64,000 nt of DNA from Orobanche coerulescens. Taxonomy: Eukaryota; Streptophyta; Magnoliopsida; Lamiales; Orobanchaceae. The notes under the pieces were generated by a model, which had not been told where the DNA came from, did no database searches, and saw only the letters and a program-made list of their open reading frames with translations. The translations under genes were made by a program, and so were the position numbers. This document shows positions 9,840-21,125 of this stretch, piece after piece; position 1 is the stretch's first letter, and every line of letters begins with the position of its first letter. The stretch is taken from NCBI GenBank assembly GCA_033398695.1, contig CM065802.1:80338096-80402095 (forward strand), written 5' to 3'.

Positions 9840-11180
9840 GTGATTCACGAGGATGGTGTTTTGAGATTCCAGAGTCGGCTTTGTGTGCCGAACGATCCAG
9901 AGTTGCGACAGAGTATTTTGCATGAGGCCCATTCCACACCCTATTCCGTTCATCCTGGTTCGAGTAAGATGTACAAGGACCTGAGGAGGAACTTCTGGTG
10001 GAATGATATGAAGGAGGAGGTCGCACGGTTTGTGGCGAGATGTTTGACTTGCCAGCAGGTCAAAATCGAACATCAGCGACCGGCTGGGTTATTGCAGTCA
10101 CTTCCCATTCCAGAATGGAAATGGGAAGATATATCGATGGATTTTGTTACGAGTTTGCCGAGATCGAGGTCGGGCATGAATATGGTATGGGTGGTTGTTG
10201 ATCGTCTGACCAAGTCGGCACATTTTCTGGGCATCAAGGACACTTGGGGCCCGGAGAAATTGGCTCGTGTGTTTATCGCGCAGATTGTGAGACTTCACGG
10301 TACTCCGAAGTCTATTGTTTCGGATCGTGATGGCCGTTTTGTATCGCACTTTTGGCAAGCGGTGCATAAGGCGTTAGGTACCCATTTGCATTTGAGTACC
10401 TCTTTTCATCCCCAGTCAGATGGACAGTCGGAACGCACTATCCAAACATTTGAGGACATGTTGCGTGCTTGTACCCTCGATTGGAGTAGCGACTGGGAGG
10501 AGCACTTGCCATTGATCGAATTCACGTACAACAATAGTTGGCACGCGTCGATTCGGATGGCACCGTATGAGGCACTTTATGGGCGACAATGTCGATCGCC
10601 GATTTGTTGGAATGAGGCGTCCGATTTGGTCGGGACCGAACCGGATGTCGTTTTAGAGATGAGACGGAAAATAGAATTAATTCGAGAACGGATGTTGACT
10701 GCCCAGAGTCGACAGAAGTCATATGCCGATGTCCATCGTCGACCTTTAGAATTCGAGGTGGGAGACCACGTTTTGCTTAAGGTGTCGCCGACGAGAGGAG
10801 TTTTTCGTTTCGGGAAGAAGGGGAAGTTGAGTCCAAGATTTATTGGACCCTTCGAGATTCTCGAACGAGTCGGTGGGTTAGCATACCGTTTGGCGTTACC
10901 CCCGGCCCTGAGTCATGTTCATAACGTCTTTCATGTTTCCCAGCTGAGGAAATATGTCCCGGATCCTAGTCACATCATCGACTATGGGGAGATTGACGTT
11001 GCCGAGGATATTACTTTTGAGGAGCGTCCTTTGAAGATTTTAGAGCATCGGGAGAAACGACTGAGGCATAAGACCATCCCTTTGGTCAAGGTGCAGTGGT
11101 CGAGACACGGTGTCGAGGAGGCAACTTGGGAAACCGAGGAGAGCATGCGTGCTAGGTACCCTGAGTTGTTTGTTTCTTAA
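9840..11180 (+). CDS. G1 integrase with GPY/F module and chromodomain-like tail (open, 446 codons)
   Basis: This is the longest open frame in the window. It begins mid-polyprotein; a GTG is the first in-frame start-like codon, so there is no real initiation here. Residues 31-71 hold the HHCC zinc module (H31, H38, C68, C71). The catalytic core has D101, D162 and E198, with exactly 35 residues between the last two. The GPF of the GPY/F module is at 336-338, followed by LPPALSHVHNVFHVSQLRKY. Residues about 393-444 form a chromodomain-like end (LVKVQWSRHGVEEATWE). Such tails can guide insertion to marked chromatin in related elements. It stops 35 bases before the 3' LTR. It looks enzymatically complete but its upstream polyprotein is broken. 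Confidence 0.93.
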   Translation: MIHEDGVLRFQSRLCVPNDPELRQSILHEAHSTPYSVHPGSSKMYKDLRRNFWWNDMKEEVARFVARCLTCQQVKIEHQRPAGLLQSLPIPEWKWEDISMDFVTSLPRSRSGMNMVWVVVDRLTKSAHFLGIKDTWGPEKLARVFIAQIVRLHGTPKSIVSDRDGRFVSHFWQAVHKALGTHLHLSTSFHPQSDGQSERTIQTFEDMLRACTLDWSSDWEEHLPLIEFTYNNSWHASIRMAPYEALYGRQCRSPICWNEASDLVGTEPDVVLEMRRKIELIRERMLTAQSRQKSYADVHRRPLEFEVGDHVLLKVSPTRGVFRFGKKGKLSPRFIGPFEILERVGGLAYRLALPPALSHVHNVFHVSQLRKYVPDPSHIIDYGEIDVAEDITFEERPLKILEHREKRLRHKTIPLVKVQWSRHGVEEATWETEESMRARYPELFVS

Positions 11181-11202
11181 GTTTCGGGACGAAACTTGTT
11201 TT

Positions 11203-11215
11203 TAGAGGGGTAGAA
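11203..11215 (+). other. G1 polypurine tract
   Basis: The purine-rich agaggggtagaa lies immediately before the 3' LTR start at 11216, as expected for the plus-strand primer. A single T interrupts it; G3 has the uninterrupted form agagggggagaa. Confidence 0.8.
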
Positions 11216-12736
11216 TGTAATATCCGCATTTTTCTTCCCCTTGTATTTTTCTTTTTCGGCGTATTTCCCGATAGTAGTGACCCTCGTGTATCTTTCAGTG
11301 TATCTTTTCTATTATCTGTGGATTTTATCCCCGTTATTGTTGAGCGGAACCGCCGTTTCGGGGTTGCCGTGGGTCCATTCTATGTTATGATACCCGTTGA
11401 GATATTTCGTTGGATGTTTCGTTCACCTTCCGGTGTTTTGAACCGTTCATATTTCATACCTAGCGCACGCTATTTTTTTTCTGCATAGCGCACGCTAGGG
11501 GTCCCTTAGTAGCGCACGCTACGTTTGTTTCGTAGCGCGCGCTAGCGAGTAGTCCTGGGAGTGGCAGTGCTGTTTTTCCAGCCTTCTGGACTAGCGTATT
11601 AGCGTACGCTACATATGCTAGCGCATGCTAATGTCGAGGGGCTAGCGCACGCTGATGATGCCCGGTAGCGTGCGCTAGCGTGAGTGTCGATCTTGGGCCG
11701 GTTTACTCACGAACCCGGTCTGGTGCCACTTAGCGCACGCTACGCTTGTATGGTAGCGCACGCTAACGGATCAGTTAGTGCATGCTACGCTTGTATGGTA
11801 GCGCACGCTAACGTATCAGTGGGTTACTGGCGCTTTCCACCGGACTTGATCGATGTCCGGTAGCGCACGCTATTGGTCGATAGCGCGCGCTACCGAGAGG
11901 TTATTAGCGCACGCTACGTTTCGAGTAGCGCACGCTAACGGCCAAAAGTCGCTCTTTGGATCGACGCTAACTATTTTGGCCTGTAATTTTTCCCCGTTAG
12001 CGCACGCTAACCTTGAGGATTAGCGCACGCTAACACTCCCTGGATATATAAACCAGGGAGTTGACCGAGATAATCATAATTTCTCATTTCTTCCTCTCTC
12101 CGCGGCGAAGGCGATTCCAAGGCGATTTTCTTGGCGATTTCTTCCTCCAATCGTCTCATCCAACATCTTTCTTGAGTTCTTGGAGTATTATAACAACATC
12201 AACACGAATCTTTCATCCTAATCCAAGGTAAATCTCTTAGAACCCTACTTTTCGATAAATTGGGGGTTTTGGGATTTTCTTCCGATCCGTTCCGTTTTGT
12301 TGATGGATTCATGATGAATATGATTAATCTTGTTGGTATTCTTAGTTTCCCTACGGATTCATAGTATATTTCGTGATTTTTACGGAATCGAGAGGGTTTG
12401 GTTGTGGTCCGCCCTCGTTGTTGTTTATATACGAATATACATGAATCGTAGGCGGGTTTTCGGGTGTATTCCAATTCCGTATTCATTTAGAAACGGTTGT
12501 GATTGTATTCTTCGAATCGTTAGGTTCGGTTTCATTGGTTCCTAGCGTTCGTCGGTGACTTTTCTTTCCGTTCTTCGCGTCGTCAATAATTCAAGGCAAG
12601 TATTTTTGGAAACCTTTATGCTTAACGTGGAATGGTAATGTATTTTGTGTGTGATTTGCTCACCTCGTGTTGGTCCGACGGGATCGAGGAGGGAATCCAA
12701 AGGTTTGCTTCCCGGATTCATGAGTTTGTTTAGCTA
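11216..12736 (+). repeat. G1 3' LTR, truncated
   Basis: It starts TGTAATATCC and follows the 5' LTR through U3, TATA and the donor-like site (12228) until gtttagcta at 12736, where it jumps into G2 gag sequence. About 0.7 kb of the LTR is missing. This copy looks less eroded than the 5' LTR: many 12-mers damaged there are intact here. Confidence 0.9.
11461..12060 (+). promoter_or_regulatory. G1 3' LTR palindrome array and TATA hairpin
   Basis: About seventeen TAGCGCACGCTA-type 12-mers fill 11461-12032. They are followed by CTCCCTGG (12036-12043) and CCAGGGAG (12053-12060) around a TATATAAA loop. The stem is one pair longer than in the 5' LTR. Confidence 0.8.
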
Positions 12737-13297
12737 TCCGTCGGTGGGCTTTAAAGATAGCCACCAAGAGCGAGCGCTCTTACCCATATAGTAAGCCGCG
12801 ACTGAAACTTTGTGCCCTTCGGGACACTCCACCATAGCAAGTAGCTTCTAGAAATGTTCAATCCAGTGAATAATATCTGCCGGCTCAGATGAGCCCTCAA
12901 ATGTAGGTGGCGTATGGTTAGAGATGTCGTCGATTATATTTCTCACACTCCTCTCTTGCCCTTGAGGTGGCGGCGGAGGAGCCTGTTGAGCCTGAGTGGT
13001 TGAATTCTGCATCGTCTCCATCAGACATGCCATTTGAGTCATCTAGGCCATCATGCCCTGCATAAATATGAATGGGTCAACCCGAACACCTTCCGATTGG
13101 GCTGCATCTCGGGTACGACTCCCTGATAGTGAATGATTATCTCCCATTGAATGAGTAGCATTGCCAACTGAGTTGGCAGCATCGCTGACTGTTGAACTAA
13201 TGACATTCCTCGCATTCGCGCAGGTATTCACATGAGCTCCCGGGTTTCAGCCCGCACCGCGACCTCTTCCCCTGCGTTCTCTGACAGCTCTCTCCAT
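12737..13297 (-). pseudogene. gag: G2 second gag copy, 5' part only
   Basis: It starts at a minus-strand ATG at 13297 (MERAV, then an RGRGRG run) and matches the gag at 20211-19650. A TGA at 13249-13247 replaces the CGA of the other copy, a C-to-T change. A second stop splits the frame near 13043. The coding match ends at the junction with the G1 LTR, so only the N-terminal ~185 codons exist. Confidence 0.8.
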
Positions 13298-13840
13298 ACT
13301 GAAGTAGGAAAGTCACATGATAATTATAGATCTCGCATGAATATCGCATTATGATTACGTTATGGAATGATAGTAATGAGCATACATGCTCTAACACAAT
13401 TGACGCATAAATAATGCAGTAAAATGATCGTCGACGTTACGCCGGAATATGATAAGATCGCATGATAGATCAACTGAGGTAACATGATTATCTGATGAAA
13501 TTCCTGAAATGGTTATCTTGGACAAGTTAAAAAGATTGATAATACGATCCACAAGATCAACAACTGAGCAATGAGATTGATTGAGTGATTAATGAGTTAA
13601 CATGATCGGAAAGATCAAAAATGATGATTGAGGATTGTTGACTGATGAATGATGAATGAGTTGATTCTTATTGTAAGAAATTATACCATGGCGTCAGAAA
13701 TCATACCATTCTTTTGATCTGAGGGGCTTGGCGCTTGCACAGGTCACACGTGACGCGAAAGTCCAATGATACTAGTATGATGAACAATGATTTCAATGAG
13801 GCAAGACTCGGATTAGTAGTATTCAAAACCACGCTCCGAT
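13298..13840 (-). other. G2 second leader and half primer site
   Basis: This is a close copy of 20212-20765: an AT-rich leader full of TGAATGA/ATGATT runs with no gene. It ends in acgctccgat, the inner half of the primer site. A deletion of about 32 bases relative to the other copy removed the outer half of the primer site and the first bases of the LTR. Confidence 0.75.
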
Positions 13841-15960
13841 AATATTATAGTGCCATGGACCCCCAACTGGGACCCACCAGGCGAATGAAATATAATGATT
13901 TAAATAATATAACTGTAGTACCGAACCACATTATATTCCCAATTACTCCGATGAGGAGTCTCAAGTACAATACACCCAGGAATACAGAATAAATATATAT
14001 TTCATATGAAGATAAAATATATAATACCAAATAAAAATGGAATTTCAAACGGAACTGCAGCGGAAAACACACATGAATGAAATATGAATATCTGGGAAGA
14101 GTGGGCCCCCCTACTAGTATCACTGGGACTCCTCGCCATCACCGTTCTCTTCCCATGCCTTTGCCTTGCCATGACCTAAAAACAACATCCCCAGGATCGG
14201 CCATACGTAACAACAATCCTCAAAAGTTGAACAATTACAATAATCACAAGATTTAATTATGAAATCAAGTTTGAAAGAGGGGCATCATAGTATGCCCGAA
14301 GTGGGATGTGCAAGTGCACAAGTAGCCGAGTGTCCGGAATCCCGCATATACACACGCACTTGGCCTAATTAGTCCCCCGGAGGCACGTTATCGTGTGCAC
14401 GGTCCAATGTATCGGATTACCCGCATAATACATGACCATCGTGTGCCCGACTAAAAATTCCACACATATACCACTCGACAACTCAATATGATCCCGTAAG
14501 GTCACAAGAACAAAAGCGACCATGATGAATAATAATGAATCGAAACACGACAAGGGCCAAGAATGACTCACCGTGGTGAATTAATAATGCAATGAGTGAT
14601 AGCTCAAATGAAATGATTAGAACCGTCGTTCCTCGTGAATTAAGTGATTAGTTTGATAATTACAAGTCCCAACATGATTGATATACTATGAATGAATTAT
14701 ATGTATGAATGAACAACAATGAAAGGAATGATTATCCTTTTAACTGAGTAAGAATTAACTTACCTTGAATGAGATAAAAGGGTACGAACGACGAGGTACC
14801 AAGGTTGAAGAAAACGACAACTCCGAACCTAGACAAGTTCGTAATCAACTATCAATAACCCATCGGTAGGACATAAGTTGGAATCCACCCAAAAATACTA
14901 CCCACGATACATGTATTTCGGTGATAAAAACTCTAGGTGGTGAATCACACCCAATCATCCCAACTACTCAACAATTCCAAAAATATACTAATAAATTCGT
15001 AGGAAAAACATGTATCCAAGGTAGATAATCCATACACAAATTATTACAACACAATAGCAAGCTAACTCAAAGAGATCGGAAGAAAACCCCCAAATCTCGA
15101 AATTCTAGGGCTAAACAAAGTTTACCATGATTTGGAGCGGTGGAGAGGATTAAATGTTGAATAATCTGAACTAGAAGCTTGAAGATGATGATAGATGATA
15201 GTAGCTCGAAGAGATATTTACAAAACGTCCAGAAATCGCCCAAGGAAGGAGGAGAAGAGGAAAAATGACGAAATAGGGCTGAAGTGTCCTATTTATACCC
15301 AAGACAGCTTAGCACGCGCTAAAATTTGAGGATAGCGTGCGCTAGCGGGTTCACCGGGTAGTCCAATGAACTCTGCCTGCCTCGTCAGCGCGCGCTACGA
15401 ATGTTGTAGCATGCTCTAATGCCTCACTCTTAGCGTACGATGGCCGAGTGTTGCGTGCGCTACCTGATAGTTGGTGTCCAGAATATTGGAGTCCAGAACC
15501 TACTATCCTCCGTCCGCTCAATCCTTAGCGCGTGCTACTACGATGCCTTAGCATGCGCTACTAATACATCTAGCATGCGCTATCTCCTACTCATAGTGTG
15601 TGCTACGAATCCTCCATTTCAGTCCAGTACCTACTGGACTGTCTGCCTCAACTACACTAGCGTGCGCTAATGTTGAACGATAGCGTGCGCTACCAGTACT
15701 AAATTAGCGCACACTATAAAGAGTATGTAGCGTGCGCTACACCTCATACACAGGCTACCAAACACAATGATTATGATAATATTCTCATCTCAATTCTCAC
15801 ACAGGGTTGAACGATGAATGATAACTTGGTACACAATTCAGAATACTCCGAACGGTGAACACAACGAATGAAAATGAATGATGAATGATTATTAACGAGT
15901 GAAAATTATTGAGTGACAATTACTGAATGATAATAAATGAATTCGCAACCCGGTATTACA
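13841..15960 (-). repeat. G2 LTR (inner/3' copy)
   Basis: It ends at 15960 with ggtattaca on the plus strand (TGTAATACC as the minus-strand start) and follows the LTR at 20770-22897 throughout. Its minus-strand 3' terminus is missing because of the deletion at 13840. It contains the palindrome array, a TATA-like box just after it, and donor-like (15125) and acceptor-like (14177) sites. Confidence 0.87.
15309..15740 (-). promoter_or_regulatory. G2 LTR palindrome array, copy 1
   Basis: About twelve copies of TAGCGTGCGCTA (the minus-strand form of TAGCGCACGCTA) and variants lie in U3, immediately upstream (on the minus strand) of a TATA-like box near 15290-15300. Several copies are decayed by C-to-T or G-to-A changes at their CG steps (for example tagcatgcgcta). 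Confidence 0.78.
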
Positions 15961-15987
15961 TACCCCCCTTAAAAAGAGTTTCGTCCT

Positions 15988-17218
15988 CGAAACTAAGGGT
16001 CAAACAATTCAGGATAACTCTCCCGCATGTTATCCTCGGTTTCCCAAGTAGCCTTTTCGACTCCATGTCTAGACCACTGAATTTTTACCAAAGGAATCGC
16101 CTTGTTCCTCAACTATTTGATTCGTCGCTCAAAGACTCGTACAGGATGCTCCTCGTACGTATGATCATCCGCGATCTCAATTTCATCGAACTGAAGTATG
16201 TGACTTGGGTCGGCAACATATTTCTGCAACTGAGAGACGTGAAACACATTATGAAGTCGACTCAACGCCGGAGGTAACGCCAATCGATAATCCAGACAGC
16301 CTAGTCGATCCAAAATTTTAAATGGTCCAATGAATCTCGGACTCAACTTTTCCCTCTTCCCGAAACGGAAAGTACCTCGACTTGGGGATACCTTGACCAA
16401 AACGTGGTCACCTGCCTCGAACTCTAATGGTCGACGACGATTATCCACATATGATTTTTGTCGACTCTGAGAAGTCAACAAACGACTCCTGATCAAAGCT
16501 ACCTTCTCGCAGGCGGCTATTAACATATCGGGCTCAGTGCTGATTGATTCTGATAAGTCATCCCAACACAAGAGAGATCGACAGTGCTGATCGTATAAGG
16601 CCTCGTAAGGTGCCATCTTAATAGAAGAATGCCAACTGTTATTGTACGTGAACTCAATCAACGGTAGTTGGGCTTCCCAATCATCTTTCCAATCGAGAAC
16701 ACATGCCCTCAGCATGTCCTCCAATGTCCGAATAGGTCGCTCTGATTGTCCGTCGGACTGAGAGTGAAAATTTGTGCTGAAATTTAGCTGAGACCCCATG
16801 GCACGATGAACGGATTTCCAAAAATGTGACACGAATCGCCCGTCACGATCATAAATGATACTTTTAGGAGTACCGTGCAATCTCACGATCTCTTTAATGA
16901 ACAACTGGCAAGTCTCTCGGGACCCCACGTATCCTTGATCTCAAGGAAATGAGCTGACTTAGTTAAACGATCCACAATTACCCAAATCGTATTAATGCCA
17001 CGACGACTCATTGGCAAACTCGTGATGAAGTCCATTGAAATATCCTCCCACTTCCATTCTGGGATAGGAAGCGGTTTCAGCATACCCGTCAGTCCCTGAT
17101 GTTCTATCTTGACTTGTTGACAGGTCAAACATCTCGAAACAAATTCTGCGACTTCTCGCTTCATATTACTCCACCAATAATTTTGTTTCAAGTCTTTGTA
17201 CATTTTAATCAGTTCCAA
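15988..17218 (-). pseudogene. G2 integrase and chromodomain, frameshifted
   Basis: On the minus strand 17218-16883 carries the zinc module end (SRCLTCQQVKIEHQ), the first catalytic Asp (SMDFITSLPMS) and DRLTKSAHF. An overlapping frame, 16928-16113, continues with YDRDGRFVSHF, NFHSQSDGQSE (the catalytic Glu), the GPF module and the FHVSQLQKY block. The chromodomain-like tail is in a third frame down to about 15988. Two frameshifts split an otherwise complete ~450-residue integrase. Confidence 0.87.
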
Positions 17219-17230
17219 CCACCGTCTATG

Positions 17231-17506
17231 TCACATGTTTAACTCCTTCTGAGTAAATATATACTTTAAACTCTTGTGATCGGTGAAAATCTGACAGGTG
17301 ATGCCATAAAGATAATGACACCAAATCTTCAACGTAAATTCCACGACCGCTAGCTCCATGTCGTGGGTCAGATAATTGACCTCACAAGGCCCCAGTTGCC
17401 GCGAAGCATAAGCAATCACTTTCCCGTTCTGCATTAATACACATCCAAGACCATGTCCGGACGCGTCACTATAAACCACGAATCCTTCCGCGCTGAAATT
17501 AAACAT
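17231..17506 (-). pseudogene. G2 RNase H fragment
   Basis: The 91-codon stretch includes [29 protein letters not shown] and [19 protein letters not shown], the usual RNase H landmarks. The first catalytic Asp (YSDAS) and the TDH Asp are kept. The frame ends just before the integrase and the linker to it is lost. Confidence 0.87.
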
Positions 17507-17519
17507 CTCTTGAGTTCCT

Positions 17520-18275
17520 CAAACTCTGCTTAAACGTGTCAGACCACGTGTATTTCTTATCCTTCCGCAAAAGGCTCGTCATAGGTTGAGCGATTTTAGA
17601 AAACCCTTCCTCAAATCGCTAGTAATAGCCTGCCAATCCAAGAAAACTTCGGATTTTCTTAACATTCTTGAGAGGTTGCCAATCCCGGATAGCCTCTGTC
17701 TTTTGAGGGTCGACACGTACCCCATTTGATGAAATCACATGTCTGAGAAACGTCACCTTGGACATCCAGAACTCGCATTTGGAAAGTTTTCCATAGAGTT
17801 GCTCTCATCTCGACACGTCGAGGACCTGATGAAGGTGAAGTTCGTGCTCCTCTTGGTCACGAGAATAAATCAAAATGTCATCTATGAAGACAACCAAAAA
17901 CTGATCTAAATAGTCGATGAAAACTCGGTTCATCAACTCCATGAATACCGCAGGTGCATTATTTAACTCAAACGGCATCACTACAAACTCGTAGTGCCCA
18001 TAGCGTGTTCGAAACATCGTTTTTGCGATATCCGACTCTCAAATTTGCAACTTCTGATACCCAGATCTTAAATCGATCTTGGAAAATACTGAGGCTCCCT
18101 GAAGATGATCTAAGAGATCATCGATGCGGGGTAGGGGATATTTATTCTTGATCGTCACCCTGTTCAGCTCCCGATAATCAATCCACAAGCGAAATGAACC
18201 ATCCTTCTTCTTGATAAATAACACTGGTGCTCCCCACGGGGATGAACTCGGTCGGATATAACCTTTCTTGATCAA
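17520..18275 (-). pseudogene. G2 reverse transcriptase, broken
   Basis: Minus-strand pieces: 18275-18039 holds [38 protein letters not shown] and [11 protein letters not shown]. After a frameshift, 18017-17805 holds [29 protein letters not shown] and [15 protein letters not shown]. The connection region (17800-17520) is scattered over frames but keeps the remains of [10 protein letters not shown] and the GYYRRF region. Confidence 0.87.
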
Positions 18276-18960
18276 TTACTCCAGTTGATTCTTTAGTTCC
18301 TGCATTTCGGTTGGGTCCATACGATACGGTGCTTTCGATATTGGGTACGTACAAGGCTCCAACTCTATCGTGAATTAAACATCGCTGTGGGGGTAAACCA
18401 GGTAACTCGTCTGGAAATACATCGGCATATTCTCTCACTATAGGAATATCCGCCAACGTTACTGATGCTTTCTCGGTCTTGGTCATATAGCACCAATAAA
18501 TGACACACCCCTGATTAAGTAATTTCACTACTTTCATCATATTAATAATTCTTCTGGAACGGCTGGGGTTACCCCCTGAAATACACACTCGACTCCATCG
18601 TCTGAAATGATAGTGACCATGCGCTTATGGACACTAAGGATGGCATCATGACGATCCATCCAATCAATACCCAAGATTATGTCGTCTCTGGGTAAGTCTA
18701 CCACGATTAGGTCCGCCAATGATTTACGACCATTAAGCTAAATCGGACAGTTCTTAACTTCACGATTTCTGATAATTCTTCTACCATCTGGTAGACCAAT
18801 GACATAAGGTTCACAACTAGTAGCACTATCCATGTGTAGTCTACTCAAACATGACTCGGAAATGAATGAATGTGATGCGCCAGTATAAAAAGGGTACACA
18901 CAGGTTGAGATAGGATTTCGAGTGTACCTGAAATCATTCAGGTATCTGGATCGTCGGCTC
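18276..18960 (-). pseudogene. G2 protease and linker, broken
   Basis: Two overlapping frames (18719-18537 and 18588-18178) contain the protease C-terminal part (DIILGIDWMDRHDAIL) and the linker with [26 protein letters not shown]. The upstream protease active-site region lies around 18830-18900 in yet another frame (ASHSFIS-like). No intact protease remains. Confidence 0.75.
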
Positions 18961-20211
18961 TCTTCATCTCGTAAATTCGGGGCTTGCTGGTCCCTGAACC
19001 AGGTGCTTTTGTCTGATAAGTATGGGTTCCGCCTTTATTTGCTCCCGTCGTCTTAAACGACGCGGACTGAGTAGCCTGATTCTGAACAGCCACTGCTTCG
19101 GGGTCTGAGATGCCGTCGGAGCAAGTCTGGAGTCTCTTCGGCAGAAATGGGCCTTATGCCCAGCAATCCCACAGATGTTACACGTGATAGTCTGCCTCGA
19201 ACACTTAGTGCTGTAATGGCCCTGTTCTCCACAATTGAAATAGGTGATGGCCGAACTGGCCGCTCAGGACTGAGATTCCGCAGGTTTAGGCGCCGTAAGA
19301 GGTCACTCAGAAAAAGTAGACACTGTGCTAGGCTTCTTGAAAGTTACCCGGCTACCTTCTAATGATTATGATTTTTCGATTTCGCCAGGTGGCACAATTA
19401 TGATTAAGCAATTACATCCGCATACGCTGTTTCAACCTCTTACTGAAGTACTTGATTTTATCCTCCTCGGAGTGGATAATGGATGAGGCATAGGGAAGTA
19501 TCTCCTGTAACTTCTCGGCGATGGCTAGAACATCATCTTCCGCTGAGGGGTCGGGACTGAGTAATTCTGATAACTTGGCCTCCCTGAGTGGGTCCGGATA
19601 ATACCTTTCCAACATGAGGGTCTTAAACTGGTCCCAAGTGCAAGATCCGTCGGTGGGCTTCAAGATAAATATAGCCACTAAGAATGAGCGCTCTTACCCA
19701 GATAGTAAGCCGCGACTGAAACTTTGTGCCCTTCGGGACACTCCACCATAGCAAATAGCTTCTCGAAATGTCCAAGACAGTGAATAATATTTGCTGGCTC
19801 AGATGAGCCCTCAAATGTAGGTGGCCTCTGGTGAGATATGTCGCCGATTATATTTCTCACACTCCTCTCTTGCCCTTGAGGTGGCGGCGGAGGAGCCTGT
19901 TGAGCCTGAGTGGTTAAATTCTGCATTATCTCCATCAGACGTGCCATTTGAGTCATCTGGGCCATCATGCCCTGTATAAATATGAATGGGTCAACCCGAA
20001 CACCTTCCAATTGGGCTGCATCTCGGGTACGACTCCCTAACAGTGGATGATTATCTCCCGTTGAATGAGTAGAATTGCCAGCTGAGTTGGCAGCATCGCT
20101 GCCTGTTGAACTAATGACATCCCTCTCATTCGCATGGGTATTCACATGAGCTCTCGGGTTTCGGCCTGCACCGCGGCCTCTTCCCCTTCGTTCTATGACA
20201 GCTCTCTCCAT
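18961..20211 (-). pseudogene. gag: G2 gag, broken
   Basis: The minus-strand ATG at 20211 starts MERAVIERRGRGRGAGRN, an Arg-Gly tail like those of G1 and G3. The first frame runs to 19678 and covers a Gln/Pro-rich segment (TTQAQQAPPPPPQGQ) and the start of the capsid. A second frame, 19678-19412, carries WDQFKTLMLERYYPDPLREAK. The zinc knuckles lie within 19100-19200 in disturbed frame. About 0.4 kb (19000-19400) is too degraded to read as protein. Confidence 0.8.
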
Positions 20212-20753
20212 ACTGAAGTAGGAAAGTCACATGATAATTATATATCTCGCATGAATATCGTATTATGATTACGTTATGGAATGATAGTAATGAGCATACA
20301 TGCTCTAACACAATGAACGCATAAATAATGCAGTAAAATGATCATCGACGTTATGCCGGAATATGATAAGATCGCATGAAAGATCAACTGAGGTGACATG
20401 ATTTTCTGATGAAATTCCTAAAATGGTTATCTTGGACAACTTAACAAGATTGATAACACGATCCACAATATCAACAACTGAGCAATGAGATTGACTGAGT
20501 GATTAATGAGTTAACATGATCTGCAAGATCAAAAATGATGATTGAGAATTGTTGACTGATGAATGATGAATGATGAATGAGTTGATTCTTATTGCCAGAA
20601 ATTATACCATGGTGTCAGAAATCATACCGTTCTTTTGATCTGACGGGCTTGGCGCTTGCACAGGTCACACGTGACGCGAAAGTCCAATGATACTAGTGTG
20701 ATGAATGATGATTTCAATGAGGCAAGACTCGAATTAGTAGTATTCAAAACCAC

Positions 20754-20765
20754 GCTTCGATACCA
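20754..20765 (-). other. G2 primer binding site
   Basis: On the minus strand this reads tggtatcgaagc, a variant of the tRNA-Met primer site, four bases from the LTR end at 20770. Confidence 0.75.
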
Positions 20766-21125
20766 ACTCTGTAACACCCCAAACTAGGTGGCTATTACAG
20801 TGCCGTGGACCCGCAACTAGGACCCACCAAGCGAATGAAATACAATTATTTAAATAATATAACTGTAGTACCAAACCACATTATATTACCAATTACTCCG
20901 ATGAGCAGTCTCAAGTACAATACACCCAGGAATACAGAATACATATATTATTCATATGAAGATGAAATATACAATACCAAATAAAAATGAAATTTAAAAC
21001 GGAACTGCAACGGAAAACACATATGAATGAAATATGAATATCTGGGAAGACTGGGCCCCCCTACTAGTATTACTGGGACTCCTCTCCATCATCGTGCTCT
21101 TTCCATGCCTTTGCCTTTCCATGAC

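Larger units (their letters stand above)
4121..12736 (+). mobile_element. Ty3/gypsy chromovirus G1, 3' LTR truncated
   Basis: G1 has a 5' LTR (4121-6315), a primer site, gag, protease, RT, RNase H, integrase with a chromodomain-like tail, a polypurine tract, and the first ~1.52 kb of the 3' LTR. The order protease-RT-RNase H-integrase defines gypsy, and the C-terminal chromodomain places it with chromoviruses, most like Tekay/Del because of its long LTRs. Coding is broken by stops and frameshifts, although the integrase is fully open. The 3' LTR stops at 12736 at a fusion with element G2. Confidence 0.93.
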
